A DNA stretch of 64,000 nucleotides from a virus. Location: IMG/VR virus record IMGVR_UViG_3300032242_001655, positions 32,079 through 96,078 of that record; one strand, written 5' to 3'. Position 1 is the stretch's first letter; the number at the start of each line of letters is the position of its first letter. Positions 31,961 through 38,175 of this stretch are shown here, piece by piece. A model generated the notes under the pieces. The model saw only the letters and a list, made by a program, of their open reading frames with translations. It searched no databases and had not been told where the DNA came from. The translations under genes were made by a program, and so were the position numbers.

Positions 31961-31989
31961 CCCCAGGATTAAAAACCCTGGGGTTTTTT
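31961..31989 (+). terminator. Rho-independent terminator
   Basis: CCCCAGG (31961-31967) with CCTGGGG (31977-31983), then TTTTTT. Confidence 0.85.
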
Positions 31990-32005
31990 ATTACTTGAAA
32001 GAATT

Positions 32006-32170
32006 ATGAACGAAACAGAAAAGAAATTTAAAAGAGAAGCCGATTGGTTTGCCGCACACTCAATGACCAAGCAAGAAGTTGAAAAACTCATTGCCGAAAA
32101 GATGGCTCGTGCGTTAGCATACCTAGAGGCTCAAAACAAGCAGTCAATGGTTCCTAAAGAGATCCAATAA
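32006..32170 (+). CDS. Small helical protein, 54 aa
   Basis: MNETEKKFKREADWFAAHSM then TKQEVEKLIAEKMARALAYLEAQ: strongly helical and charged, probably a coiled coil. Placed between a terminator and a structured non-coding stretch. Ribosome site GAAAG. Not recognised. Confidence 0.5.
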   Translation: MNETEKKFKREADWFAAHSMTKQEVEKLIAEKMARALAYLEAQNKQSMVPKEIQ

Positions 32171-32400
32171 TCTGCGAAGTGCTATAGGAAACGAGGTCCT
32201 TGTATCACTCTAAACTACTAAACGGGCGGCCTACGGGATGAAGTTCCTTTTGTGGAATGAAAAATCGTAGCGTATTAAAGTGTTCTTCATTCACCCTGCA
32301 CAGGTGTCTAAAAGCATAGCGGAGAGCATTTTAATACACACTCTCTACTTCACTCGACTGGAAGGACACGGCACGTAGTGCTGAGAGTGTTATCTATTTT
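32171..32400 (+). ncRNA. Structured non-coding stretch before the tRNA cluster
   Basis: 230 bases without a credible gene. GTATTAAA (32272-32279) pairs with TTTAATAC (32330-32337), and directly after it ACACTCTC (32338-32345) pairs with GAGAGTGT (32383-32390). Inner hairpins include CACC/GGTG and GCAC-GTA-GTGC. Two adjacent long-range helices suggest a folded RNA. No known family was recognised. Confidence 0.4.
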
Positions 32401-32490
32401 GGAGCCTGTTCCCTACGGCGGACTGTAAATCCGTTGCCATAATTTTGTAGGGTGGCTGGCAGTTAGGTTCAATTCCTTCAGGCTCCACCA
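32401..32490 (+). tRNA. tRNA-Tyr(GUA)-like, degenerate
   Basis: Acceptor GGAGCCT/AGGCTCC with encoded ACCA and an anticodon loop CTGTAAA (GUA). A normal D-arm is missing; instead CCCTAC (32411-32416) can pair with GTAGGG (32447-32452) around the anticodon arm. T-stem is also weak. May be a broken or specialised tRNA-like RNA. Confidence 0.5.
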
Positions 32491-32495
32491 ATTTA

Positions 32496-32570
32496 GGTCT
32501 CAAAGTGTTCATGGACGCACACGAGCCTGTCACGCTCGAAGAAGGGGATCGTTACCCCTTGGGACCGCCA
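32496..32570 (+). tRNA. tRNA-Asp(GUC)
   Basis: Cloverleaf with acceptor GGTCTCA/TGGGACC, anticodon stem CGAGC/GCTCG, loop CTGTCAC (GUC) and CCA encoded. T-loop is ATCGTTA rather than TTCGANT. Confidence 0.85.
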
Positions 32571-32576
32571 AATTAT

Positions 32577-32651
32577 TCCCTAGTAGATCAGAGGTAGATC
32601 AGCGGACTGTTAATCCGTGTGTCGGTGGTTCGATCCCACCCTGGGGAGCCA
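32577..32651 (+). tRNA. tRNA-Asn(GUU)
   Basis: Acceptor TCCCTAG/CTGGGGA, loop CTGTTAA (GUU), T-arm GGTGG TTCGATC CCACC, CCA encoded. Confidence 0.9.
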
Positions 32652-32655
32652 AACA

Positions 32656-32731
32656 TGGGCTGTTAGTGATAATGGGAGCACGGGGGCTTTGCAAGCCTTA
32701 GGTGGGAGTTCGATCCTCCCACGGTCCACCA
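32656..32731 (+). tRNA. tRNA-Ala(UGC)
   Basis: Anticodon loop TTTGCAA (UGC), T-arm GTGGGAG TTCGATC CTCCCAC, CCA encoded. Acceptor stem contains several G-U pairs. Confidence 0.85.
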
Positions 32732-32736
32732 AGTTT

Positions 32737-32811
32737 GCCGAGGTAGCTCAGAGGAAGAGCAATGTGTTGATAACGCATAGGTCGAGATTTCAAAATTCTC
32801 CCTCGGTACCA
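32737..32811 (+). tRNA. tRNA-Ile(GAU)
   Basis: Acceptor GCCGAGG/CCTCGGT, anticodon loop TTGATAA (GAU), CCA encoded. Confidence 0.85.
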
Positions 32812-32815
32812 GTTT

Positions 32816-32892
32816 GGGACGGTAACTCAGTTGGCTAGAGTATCGGTCTTTTAAACCGAGAGTCGCGGGTTCGAATCCCGCTCGTCCTACCA
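32816..32892 (+). tRNA. tRNA-Lys(UUU)
   Basis: Acceptor GGGACGG/TCGTCCT, loop CTTTTAA (UUU) on stem TCGGT/ACCGA, T-arm GCGGG TTCGAAT CCCGC, CCA encoded. Confidence 0.9.
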
Positions 32893-32900
32893 ATGTTTGT

Positions 32901-32974
32901 TGGCTTATGGTGAAATGGTATCACAACGGATTTTGATTCCGTCGTTCTTGGTTCGATCCCAAGTAGGCCTGCCA
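32901..32974 (+). tRNA. tRNA-Gln(UUG)
   Basis: Loop TTTTGAT (UUG) on ACGGA/TCCGT, T-arm CTTGG TTCGATC CCAAG, CCA encoded. First acceptor pair is U-U, as weak as the usual U-A of tRNA-Gln. Overlapped antisense by the 65-aa gene. Confidence 0.85.
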
Positions 32975-33118
32975 ATTAGTTAGAGTAAATGTATTTTCTA
33001 CCGTAGGATAAGATTCTAGAAATTCTTTAGAAGTAGTCCAAGAAGTTCTTGGAACATAGGAAGATTTGCTGAGATTATACAACATTTTGTATTCAGTATA
33101 GTCATCTTCAAATTTCAT
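32921..33118 (-). CDS. Small protein antisense to tRNA-Gln, 65 aa
   Basis: Minus-strand ATG at 33118 lies 5 bases after a perfect CATAAATA box, which strongly supports it as a real, leaderless gene. Reads MKFEDDYTEYKMLYNLSKSS...; the last 18 residues run through the tRNA-Gln gene on the opposite strand. Family not recognised. Confidence 0.5.
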   Translation of the reverse strand: MKFEDDYTEYKMLYNLSKSSYVPRTSWTTSKEFLESYPTVENTFTLTNWQAYLGSNQERRNQNPL

Positions 33119-33123
33119 AATAA

Positions 33124-33131
33124 TATTTATG
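33124..33131 (-). promoter_or_regulatory. Late-type box CATAAATA on the minus strand, 5 bases before ATG
   Basis: Minus-strand CATAAATA, spacer TTATT, ATG at 33118. The box touches base 1 of tRNA-Met on the other strand. Confidence 0.55.
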
Positions 33132-33205
33132 GTAATGTAGCATAATGGAAGTGCCCCGCCTTCATACGGCGTCCAGTGTAGGTTCGACTCCTACCATTAC
33201 CACCA
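33131..33205 (+). tRNA. tRNA-Met(CAU)
   Basis: Acceptor GGTAATG/CATTACC, loop TTCATAC (CAU), T-arm GTAGG TTCGACT CCTAC, ACCA encoded. It has a paired first base pair, so an elongator; a lysidine-type tRNA-Ile(CAU) cannot be excluded. Confidence 0.8.
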
Positions 33206-33206
33206 T

Positions 33207-33295
33207 GGAGGGTTATCTGGGCTGGGCCCAGCTCTGTCTTGAAAACAGAAGGTTCGCGAAAGCGGATAGAGTTCGATTCTACTAGCCCTCCTCCA
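33207..33295 (+). tRNA. tRNA-Ser(UGA)
   Basis: Class II. Loop CTTGAAA (UGA) on TCTGT/ACAGA, long variable arm, acceptor GGAGGGT/GCCCTCC, CCA encoded. Confidence 0.85.
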
Positions 33296-33302
33296 TATAT
33301 AC

Positions 33303-33310
33303 ATTAAATA
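33303..33310 (+). promoter_or_regulatory. Late-type box ATTAAATA, 5 bases before ATG
   Basis: ATTAAATA, TCCAG, ATG at 33316; no ribosome site. Confidence 0.5.
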
Positions 33311-33315
33311 TCCAG

Positions 33316-33927
33316 ATGCAATATTGGTTATTTTTCTGGGGCGGTACAGGTGGTGATGGACTTAGCAATCTGCTAGAACATGCTGACAATCTAGAACCCT
33401 GTGATGGAATAAAACGATGGCGTACTAGAAATACTCCATCAGGTAAGATTGCGTTCCATGGGCCTAGGTTTTCTAACGTACCATCACTGTTTAGAAATCA
33501 TCAAGGATTTGATATGAGCAAAATTCATTTGCTCAAGCACTATGTAGATTTAATAGAACAAGGAAAGAATACAGTTATTCCTGCACATCCGTGGCCTTAT
33601 AATGATTTTCTTTCTAAGTTTCCACAAAGAGATATCATTGAAAAAGATCAACACAAAATTCTGTTATACTCAAATGATATGGATAGAATAGTTACAGACT
33701 TTATAGATAAGAATCCTACTAGTGAAAAGGCCAAACAAGAATTAATTAGATCAATTGCTGGGAAAAATGTCCTTAAGGATTCGCCTAAATTAGGATATCA
33801 AACATACATTGATATGGATAAAGTTTGGAAAGATTGGGATTACCTAAATAACATCCTAACTGGTATAGGAATTAATTTAGATAGAGTGTATTATGAAGAA
33901 TACTTAAATGTATCAAAGAAAAGATAA
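33316..33927 (+). CDS. Uncharacterised protein, possible sulfotransferase-like
   Basis: 203 aa between tRNA genes. Starts MQYWLFFWGGTGGDGLSNLLEHAD: a hydrophobic strand then a Gly-rich loop, as in the PAPS-binding loop of sulfotransferases, but without further confirming motifs. DMSKIHLLKHY and a FIDKNPTSEKAK stretch follow. Leaderless late promoter. Function uncertain. Confidence 0.4.
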   Translation: MQYWLFFWGGTGGDGLSNLLEHADNLEPCDGIKRWRTRNTPSGKIAFHGPRFSNVPSLFRNHQGFDMSKIHLLKHYVDLIEQGKNTVIPAHPWPYNDFLSKFPQRDIIEKDQHKILLYSNDMDRIVTDFIDKNPTSEKAKQELIRSIAGKNVLKDSPKLGYQTYIDMDKVWKDWDYLNNILTGIGINLDRVYYEEYLNVSKKR

Positions 33928-33928
33928 A

Positions 33929-34018
33929 GGAGCGGTGGCCGAACGGTAAGGCAGTAGATTGCTAATCTATACAACGTGTTAAAGCGTTGACTGGGTTCGA
34001 CTCCCAGTCGCTCCGCCA
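33929..34018 (+). tRNA. tRNA-Ser(GCU)
   Basis: Class II. Loop TTGCTAA (GCU) on GTAGA/TCTAT, variable arm CAACG/CGTTG, acceptor GGAGCGG/TCGCTCC, GCCA encoded. Starts one base after the upstream stop. Confidence 0.9.
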
Positions 34019-34023
34019 AATTA

Positions 34024-34097
34024 GCCCTATTAGTACAATGGCAGTACAGCGGTTTTGTAATCCGTTGATGGCAGTTCGATTCTGTCATGGGGCACCA
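34024..34097 (+). tRNA. tRNA-Thr(UGU)
   Basis: Acceptor GCCCTAT/ATGGGGC, loop TTTGTAA (UGU), CCA encoded. Top of the anticodon stem has a mismatch. Confidence 0.8.
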
Positions 34098-34101
34098 ATT
34101 T

Positions 34102-34175
34102 ACCTCGTTCGTCTAATGGTAGGGCCGCGCCTTTACACGGCGCAGACGGCAGTTCGATTCTGTCACGAGGTACCA
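34102..34175 (+). tRNA. tRNA-Val(UAC)
   Basis: Acceptor ACCTCGT/ACGAGGT perfect, loop TTTACAC (UAC) on GCGCC/GGCGC, CCA encoded. Confidence 0.9.
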
Positions 34176-34189
34176 TAGACTGTTTAGGT

Positions 34190-34264
34190 GTGACCTTAGT
34201 GTTAGCGGTTAGCACCACGGATTGTGATTCCGTTAGGATGGATTCGAATTCCATAGGTCACCCC
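34190..34264 (+). tRNA. tRNA-His(GUG)
   Basis: Acceptor GTGACCT/AGGTCAC, loop TTGTGAT (GUG) on ACGGA/TCCGT. The 3' end is CCC then T, so CCA is not encoded, and the -1 base is T rather than the usual G. Confidence 0.8.
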
Positions 34265-34289
34265 TGAGCAGTTTTGTAAATAGAATTAA

Positions 34290-34366
34290 CGGTGTGTAGC
34301 TCAGCCTGGTAGAGCTCTTGGTTTGGGACCAAGTGGTCGCATGTTCGAATCGTGTCACACCGACCA
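34290..34366 (+). tRNA. tRNA-Pro(UGG)
   Basis: Acceptor CGGTGTG/CACACCG, loop TTTGGGA (UGG) on CTTGG/CCAAG, ACCA encoded. Confidence 0.9.
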
Positions 34367-34380
34367 TATAAAGGAATATT

Positions 34381-34653
34381 ATGTCAAAAGTAAGAGCAAG
34401 CCATATTTTAGTCATGTCATTAAATGAAGCAGTTAACATCCATGAACAAATTTCAAATGGTGTTAGTTTTGAAACATTGGCTCAACAAAATAGTAAGTGC
34501 CCTAGCGGACGCAATGGCGGAGACCTAGGCGAGTTTGGACGCGGACAAATGGTTAAGCCATTTGAAGATGCCGCATTTGGGTTAAATGTAGGAAGTCTCA
34601 GTGACCCAATCAAAACACAATTTGGGTATCACCTCATCAAGCGTACTGCCTAA
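34381..34653 (+). CDS. Parvulin-type peptidyl-prolyl isomerase
   Basis: 90 aa, a single PpiC/parvulin domain. VRASHILVMS (residues 4-13) supplies the catalytic-site His, FETLAQQNSKCPSGRNGGDLGEFGRGQMVKPFEDAAF is the diagnostic mid region and FGYHLIK the second His. Speeds proline isomerisation in the cytoplasm. Downstream gene starts 2 bases after its stop. Confidence 0.92.
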   Translation: MSKVRASHILVMSLNEAVNIHEQISNGVSFETLAQQNSKCPSGRNGGDLGEFGRGQMVKPFEDAAFGLNVGSLSDPIKTQFGYHLIKRTA

Positions 34654-34654
34654 C

Positions 34655-35659
34655 ATGTTAAACTACACCTTACACGAAAACGGTTGGACGGTGTTGTTAG
34701 GTAACTTTGATTTTAAAAATACTACACAACAAGATGCAGATGAAATTGCTCGACTAGTTTCTACCAATGTAGCAGTTGTAGCACAGGGTAGTAATATTGA
34801 AAATATGACTCCAGAAGATCAGGTTCGGTTCTGCTCAATGATAGGTAACCTTGAAGAATATCATAATGACACAGCATGGGGTCGTGCTATTGCTCTAAGT
34901 ACTGATAACATCGGAAATAAGATCCAACGTGTTACAGGTGCGGCAAATGAAGAAGGACATCCTGGTTTATTTGGACATGACGAAGAATTAGATTGGCACA
35001 ATAATACTCCCTGGGACATGAGACGCAAGCCCGCTGTATTTTTAAAATCAATCAGCGGAGCAGAAGGTAGTAGAACAAGTTGGACTAACACACAGTTGGC
35101 TTACCGTGATCTTAAACTTGAAGACCCTGCATTTGTTCAAGAATTAGAAGAACAGAATTATCGTGTAGTTTGTGGTTGGCACAAAGAAGGTGGTCATACA
35201 ACAATGTATAACTACTGGCATGATCAGGGACATTTTCCAGATGAAGTAGAATCTGAAGAAACTGCTATGCCATTGGTCTTTACTAATGAAACAGGTTGTA
35301 AAGGATTTTTCTTACCATATCTACAAGCACATAGATTATTCGGCTTGACAAGAGAAGAAAGTTTGCCTATACTTAAACGAGTATGGGATTATTGCTTACA
35401 AGAAAAATACATTTATCATCATGATTGGCTACCCGGGGGTAGCGAGATAGTGTTTGCCGAGCAATGGCTATCTACACATAAGCGTTGGGAGTTTGATAAA
35501 ATGAAAACTCGTTTTATGGAAAGATCAGCAGTTGACTATGTAAACACTTCATGGTGGCCAGATGTAAAGAAAACATTTAGAAAACAGATAACAGACATAA
35601 TAAGACAGAATAATGTAGAGATGGCAGAGCGGCAAATGCAACGGATTGCAAATCCGTAA
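34655..35659 (+). CDS. TauD/TfdA-like oxygenase fold
   Basis: 334 aa from ATG at 34655. LDWHNNTPWDMRRKPAVFLKSISGAEGSRTSWTN matches the TauD layout (W-H-x-D...S...GG-x-T) but the H-x-D Asp is Asn here (HNN). The distal His is in LSTHKRWEF with Arg following. If the Asp is really lost, activity is doubtful or altered; halogenase-type relatives change this residue to Gly or Ala. The last 15 codons extend 44 bases into the tRNA-Cys gene. Confidence 0.65.
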   Translation: MLNYTLHENGWTVLLGNFDFKNTTQQDADEIARLVSTNVAVVAQGSNIENMTPEDQVRFCSMIGNLEEYHNDTAWGRAIALSTDNIGNKIQRVTGAANEEGHPGLFGHDEELDWHNNTPWDMRRKPAVFLKSISGAEGSRTSWTNTQLAYRDLKLEDPAFVQELEEQNYRVVCGWHKEGGHTTMYNYWHDQGHFPDEVESEETAMPLVFTNETGCKGFFLPYLQAHRLFGLTREESLPILKRVWDYCLQEKYIYHHDWLPGGSEIVFAEQWLSTHKRWEFDKMKTRFMERSAVDYVNTSWWPDVKKTFRKQITDIIRQNNVEMAERQMQRIANP

Positions 35660-35691
35660 AACCGTGGGTTCGAGTCCCACTCTCTATTCCA
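35616..35691 (+). tRNA. tRNA-Cys(GCA)
   Basis: Loop TTGCAAA (GCA) on ACGGA/TCCGT, T-arm GTGGG TTCGAGT CCCAC, CCA encoded. Acceptor pairing is 6 bp. The upstream gene ends inside it. Confidence 0.85.
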
Positions 35692-35693
35692 GG

Positions 35694-35700
35694 TTAAATA
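35694..35700 (+). promoter_or_regulatory. Late-type box TTAAATA before tRNA-Gly
   Basis: TTAAATA three bases after tRNA-Cys and 9 bases before tRNA-Gly. Confidence 0.3.
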
Positions 35701-35708
35701 TATGCGAT

Positions 35709-35782
35709 GCGGGATTAGTTTAATGGTAAAACGAGATCCTTCCAAGTTCAAGTCAGCGGTTCGATTCCGCTATCCCGCTCCA
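35709..35782 (+). tRNA. tRNA-Gly(UCC)
   Basis: Acceptor GCGGGAT/ATCCCGC with T and CCA, loop CTTCCAA (UCC), T-arm AGCGG TTCGATT CCGCT. Only three of five anticodon-stem pairs form, unlike host tRNA-Gly. Confidence 0.75.
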
Positions 35783-35796
35783 AGTTAAAGGTTATC

Positions 35797-36516
35797 ATGA
35801 ATATTGGATATTTTGGTCATAGTACAGTAGGTGACGATACTAATGGAAAAGAAGGGTCATTTATTATCGATGTTGCTAAGTTTTTTAATGCACAAATTGT
35901 AAATGTAGGAACTGGTCAAGGTTCTGAAGAACGTATTTTATTTGATCTTAAAAAATGCAGACACATAGATGTTGCTGTGATATTTCACAGCAGACCTCAG
36001 AGTTTGTTTATTCCTAATTGTAAAATGGATTTTAATATTTCTGAGGATCCAGATCGCAAAGCAGAGATACTTTGGAGTCAGGAATTGATTTTACAAATGA
36101 CTCCTCCTGCGGAAAACGAAGATCAGATGTATACAGAAAAATATAAAGAAAGTCTTCAATACAGAAAGAACTTTTCGTCTGTGTTCAAAACTCCTCAGGA
36201 TTTTGCCACATGTCTAAAGAATTTTAAAAAATATCTTTATCATCAGGATCTGCAACAAAACAGGTTCGAAGGTGCACTAACATTGATAGATCAATACTGT
36301 GCGGCGAGAGTTCCTATTGTAGTCCATTCAATTGATAAAAAACGACTACCTGCCTGGTGGACTGGGTTTAAGTCTGGAGTACTAGGCGAGGAATTGAATG
36401 TAATTGAAAATCAATATAGACAAACTAGTCAACCAAATTGTCTAAACCCAGAAGGACATAAACGAATGGGTGCTGAGGTAATTAGACTTATTCTTGAACA
36501 GATGGAAAAAAGATAA
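35797..36516 (+). CDS. Uncharacterised protein, possible SGNH-type hydrolase
   Basis: 239 aa. GYFGHSTVGDDTNGKEGSFI at the start and LNPEGHKRMGAEV at the end sit where SGNH hydrolases carry block I and the final Asp-x-x-His, though the Ser block is unclear. VIFHSRPQSLF is a strand-loop. Family assignment weak. Ribosome site AAAGG. Confidence 0.35.
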   Translation: MNIGYFGHSTVGDDTNGKEGSFIIDVAKFFNAQIVNVGTGQGSEERILFDLKKCRHIDVAVIFHSRPQSLFIPNCKMDFNISEDPDRKAEILWSQELILQMTPPAENEDQMYTEKYKESLQYRKNFSSVFKTPQDFATCLKNFKKYLYHQDLQQNRFEGALTLIDQYCAARVPIVVHSIDKKRLPAWWTGFKSGVLGEELNVIENQYRQTSQPNCLNPEGHKRMGAEVIRLILEQMEKR

Positions 36517-36525
36517 CTAGTTGAT

Positions 36526-36614
36526 GCAGGTCGTGGCAGAGTGGTCAAATGCGCCCGGTCGTAAATCGGGTGACCTTTAAGGTCTACGGAGGTTCGAATC
36601 CCCCATCTGCTCCA
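36526..36614 (+). tRNA. Class II tRNA, anticodon GUA (Tyr) most likely
   Basis: Acceptor GCAGGT/(C)ATCTGC, anticodon stem CCCGG/TCGGG with loop TCGTAAA (GUA), variable arm GACCTT/AAGGTC, T-arm, CCA encoded. Base 33 is C instead of the near-invariant U. Confidence 0.6.
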
Positions 36615-36619
36615 ATTTT

Positions 36620-36694
36620 CGGTCTTTGGTGAAATGGATATCATTCTTGTCTTCGAAACAAGAGGTGTGGGTTCGATTCCTGCAAGACCGGCCA
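36620..36694 (+). tRNA. tRNA-Arg(UCG)
   Basis: Acceptor CGGTCTT/AAGACCG, loop CTTCGAA (UCG) on CTTGT/ACAAG, GCCA encoded. Confidence 0.9.
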
Positions 36695-36695
36695 A

Positions 36696-36998
36696 TTATA
36701 CAGTATAAGTTGTAGAAGTGGTAATAATATTGTTTTCTAAATTATATTGGTACCTCATAATTTGTTCAGGTTGAGATAATCTCCAATTTTTAAAATCATC
36801 TAAAGATGCTTGATCTTCAAAAATACGAGTTTCAATTGCTGTGTTTACATCAGGATTTTCAATATTCCATCCAATGGCTTTAGGCCCATTATAATTCTTA
36901 ATATTAGATATCATAGTTTGCACAACATCAGGGTGTACGTCTCTAAACCAAACAACATTCTCTGGTTTTCGAGAAATAGTTTTTTCAACAATCGCCAT
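36696..36998 (-). CDS. Small phage protein, 100 aa
   Basis: Start at ATG 36998 (MAIVEKTISRKPENVVWFRDVHPD), preferred over a TTG 12 bases earlier because GGAG precedes it. Alpha/beta, with an IKNYNGPKAIGWNIENPD stretch. Lies between tRNA-Arg and tRNA-Phe on the other strand. Not recognised; its own TATAAATA promoter supports it. Confidence 0.55.
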   Translation of the reverse strand: MAIVEKTISRKPENVVWFRDVHPDVVQTMISNIKNYNGPKAIGWNIENPDVNTAIETRIFEDQASLDDFKNWRLSQPEQIMRYQYNLENNIITTSTTYTV

Positions 36999-37022
36999 AC
37001 AGTTCTCCAAGTAATTAATTAT

Positions 37023-37030
37023 TATTTATA
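37023..37030 (-). promoter_or_regulatory. T4-type late promoter TATAAATA (minus)
   Basis: Exact TATAAATA on the minus strand, 24 bases before the 100-aa gene ATG; GGAG site follows. Confidence 0.6.
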
Positions 37031-37040
37031 TACTTTTTTT

Positions 37041-37116
37041 GCCAATTTAGCAAATGTGGTCATTGCGGCGGACTGAAAATCCGTGGAACCTGGTTCGATC
37101 CCGGGAGTTGGCACCA
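37041..37116 (+). tRNA. tRNA-Phe(GAA)
   Basis: Acceptor GCCAATT/AGTTGGC, loop CTGAAAA (GAA) on GCGGA/TCCGT, ACCA encoded. Confidence 0.9.
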
Positions 37117-37138
37117 TGTTGTATTTTTGCTACATGTA

Positions 37139-37167
37139 TTGACACAGGCAATAAATGCCTGTATAAT
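37139..37167 (+). promoter_or_regulatory. Perfect sigma70 promoter with operator-like repeat before initiator tRNA
   Basis: TTGACA (37139-37144), 17 bases, TATAAT (37162-37167). The spacer is a perfect inverted repeat, ACAGGCA-ATAAA-TGCCTGT (37144-37162), which touches both boxes. Confidence 0.75.
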
Positions 37168-37181
37168 TGATATTAAGTTAG

Positions 37182-37255
37182 CGCGGGATAGAGTAGTGGT
37201 TACTCATGGGTCTCATAAGCCCACCAGGTAGGTTCGATTCCTGCTCCCGCAACCA
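37182..37255 (+). tRNA. Initiator tRNA-fMet(CAU)
   Basis: C1-A72 mismatch (CGCGGGA/TCCCGCA), anticodon stem TGGGT/GCCCA with the three G-C pairs next to loop CTCATAA (CAU). ACCA encoded. These are the hallmarks of the bacterial initiator. Confidence 0.92.
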
Positions 37256-37258
37256 ACT

Positions 37259-37334
37259 GTCCCGTTCGTCTAGAGGCCTAGGACATCACCCTTTCACGGT
37301 GAGTACACCAGTTCGAATCTGGTACGGGACGCCA
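37259..37334 (+). tRNA. tRNA-Glu(UUC)
   Basis: Acceptor GTCCCGT/ACGGGAC, loop CTTTCAC (UUC) on TCACC/GGTGA, GCCA encoded. Confidence 0.9.
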
Positions 37335-37517
37335 TTAGTTGAGAGCATTCACGAGGTATTGTGTATGGACGCATACACTAGGCGGGCTGGTCGGGCCATC
37401 GATAAGTCCTAATATAACTCGGGCAATGGCTTATGAGAGGATCGCGCCCTCACTCAGAAATACGCTCAGCCTGTAAGGCTGTCGAGTGTTTTCAACTAAT
37501 GGTAAGTAATGTATTAC
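37335..37517 (+). other. Gene-less structured stretch between tRNAs
   Basis: 183 bases with no credible gene. Hairpins visible: GTGTATG-GACG-CATACAC, CAGCC-TGTAA-GGCTG inside a CACTC/GAGTG helix, and GC-rich pairing near 37380-37400. Possibly a folded RNA or a relic of lost tRNA genes. Not identified. Confidence 0.3.
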
Positions 37518-37594
37518 GCCCCGGTGACGGAATTGGTATACGTGTTGGTCTTAGAAGCCAAATTTTAGGAGTTCGAGTCTCCTCTGGGGCACCA
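37518..37594 (+). tRNA. tRNA-Leu(UAG) lacking the long variable arm
   Basis: Acceptor GCCCCGG/CTGGGGC, leucine-type D-arm (GGAATTGGTATACGTG), loop CTTAGAA (UAG) on TTGGT/GCCAA. The variable region is only about 5 bases, whereas bacterial tRNA-Leu has a class II arm. ACCA encoded. Confidence 0.8.
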
Positions 37595-37595
37595 A

Positions 37596-37669
37596 GTCTC
37601 TTTAGTATAATGGCAGTACTGCGGTCTCCAAAACCGTTAGTGGGGGTTCGAGTCCCTCAGGGGACGCCA
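37596..37669 (+). tRNA. tRNA-Trp(CCA)
   Basis: Loop CTCCAAA (CCA) on GCGGT/ACCGT, acceptor GTCTCTT/AGGGGAC with G-U pairs, T-arm GGGGG TTCGAGT CCCTC, GCCA encoded. Confidence 0.88.
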
Positions 37670-37685
37670 ACAATGAAAGGTCGAT

Positions 37686-38150
37686 ATGCCAAAATGTTAT
37701 CAATTAGTCGGAGTTCCCGGCAGTGGAAAATCTACATGGGCTAATAGTCAAGAATGGTTTCTTGAATGTGACTGCATATCTACAGATAAGTTCGTGGACG
37801 CTTATGCTCATGATACTGGTAGAACTTACTCAGAAGTGTTTGACGAAATTATGCCAAAGGCTGTTGACTTGATGGCAAAAGAAGTTGTTGTTGCACAAAA
37901 AGCAGGACGAGATATAATTTGGGATCAAACATCGACTACAATTGCTAGCCGTAAAAAGAAGTTTAATATGTTGCCCGATTATGAACATATTGCTGTGGTA
38001 TTCAAAACACCAGATCATGAGGAACTAGTGCGTAGATTAAAAGGCCGAATAGGCAAAGTTATTCCTTGGGAAGTCATAGAAAGTATGATTAAGAATTTTG
38101 AAATGCCCACAGAACAAGAAGGGTTTAAGGAGATCTGGTTTACTGGTTGA
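37686..38150 (+). CDS. P-loop kinase, polynucleotide-kinase-like
   Basis: 154 aa. GVPGSGKST (residues 9-17) is the Walker A loop, DCISTDKFVD supplies the Asp of the kinase site, and IIWDQTSTTIASRKKK and ELVRRLKGRIGK give the lid Arg/Lys region. The layout is like the kinase half of T4 Pnk, without a phosphatase half. Could phosphorylate 5' ends of nucleic acid or a small molecule. Follows the tRNA run, compatible with tRNA-end repair. Confidence 0.75.
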   Translation: MPKCYQLVGVPGSGKSTWANSQEWFLECDCISTDKFVDAYAHDTGRTYSEVFDEIMPKAVDLMAKEVVVAQKAGRDIIWDQTSTTIASRKKKFNMLPDYEHIAVVFKTPDHEELVRRLKGRIGKVIPWEVIESMIKNFEMPTEQEGFKEIWFTG

Positions 38151-38175
38151 CAAAGTGGTAAATTTTTGTTATAAT
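38147..38175 (+). promoter_or_regulatory. Perfect sigma70 promoter TTGACA-17-TATAAT
   Basis: TTGACA (38147-38152) overlaps the kinase stop; TATAAT is at 38170-38175. Drives the phosphoesterase at 38202. Confidence 0.8.

Noticed and set aside
32617-34254. Several frames running through tRNA genes
   Set aside because: They cross T-arms and CCA ends of clear cloverleaves and have no promoter or ribosome site.
32401-37669. CRISPR array
   Set aside because: The repeated GGTTCGA-type motif is the T-loop of tRNA genes with irregular spacing, not direct repeats with spacers.
37206-37744. Frames over initiator tRNA, tRNA-Glu, tRNA-Leu and tRNA-Trp
   Set aside because: They overlap strong tRNA genes; no coding support.
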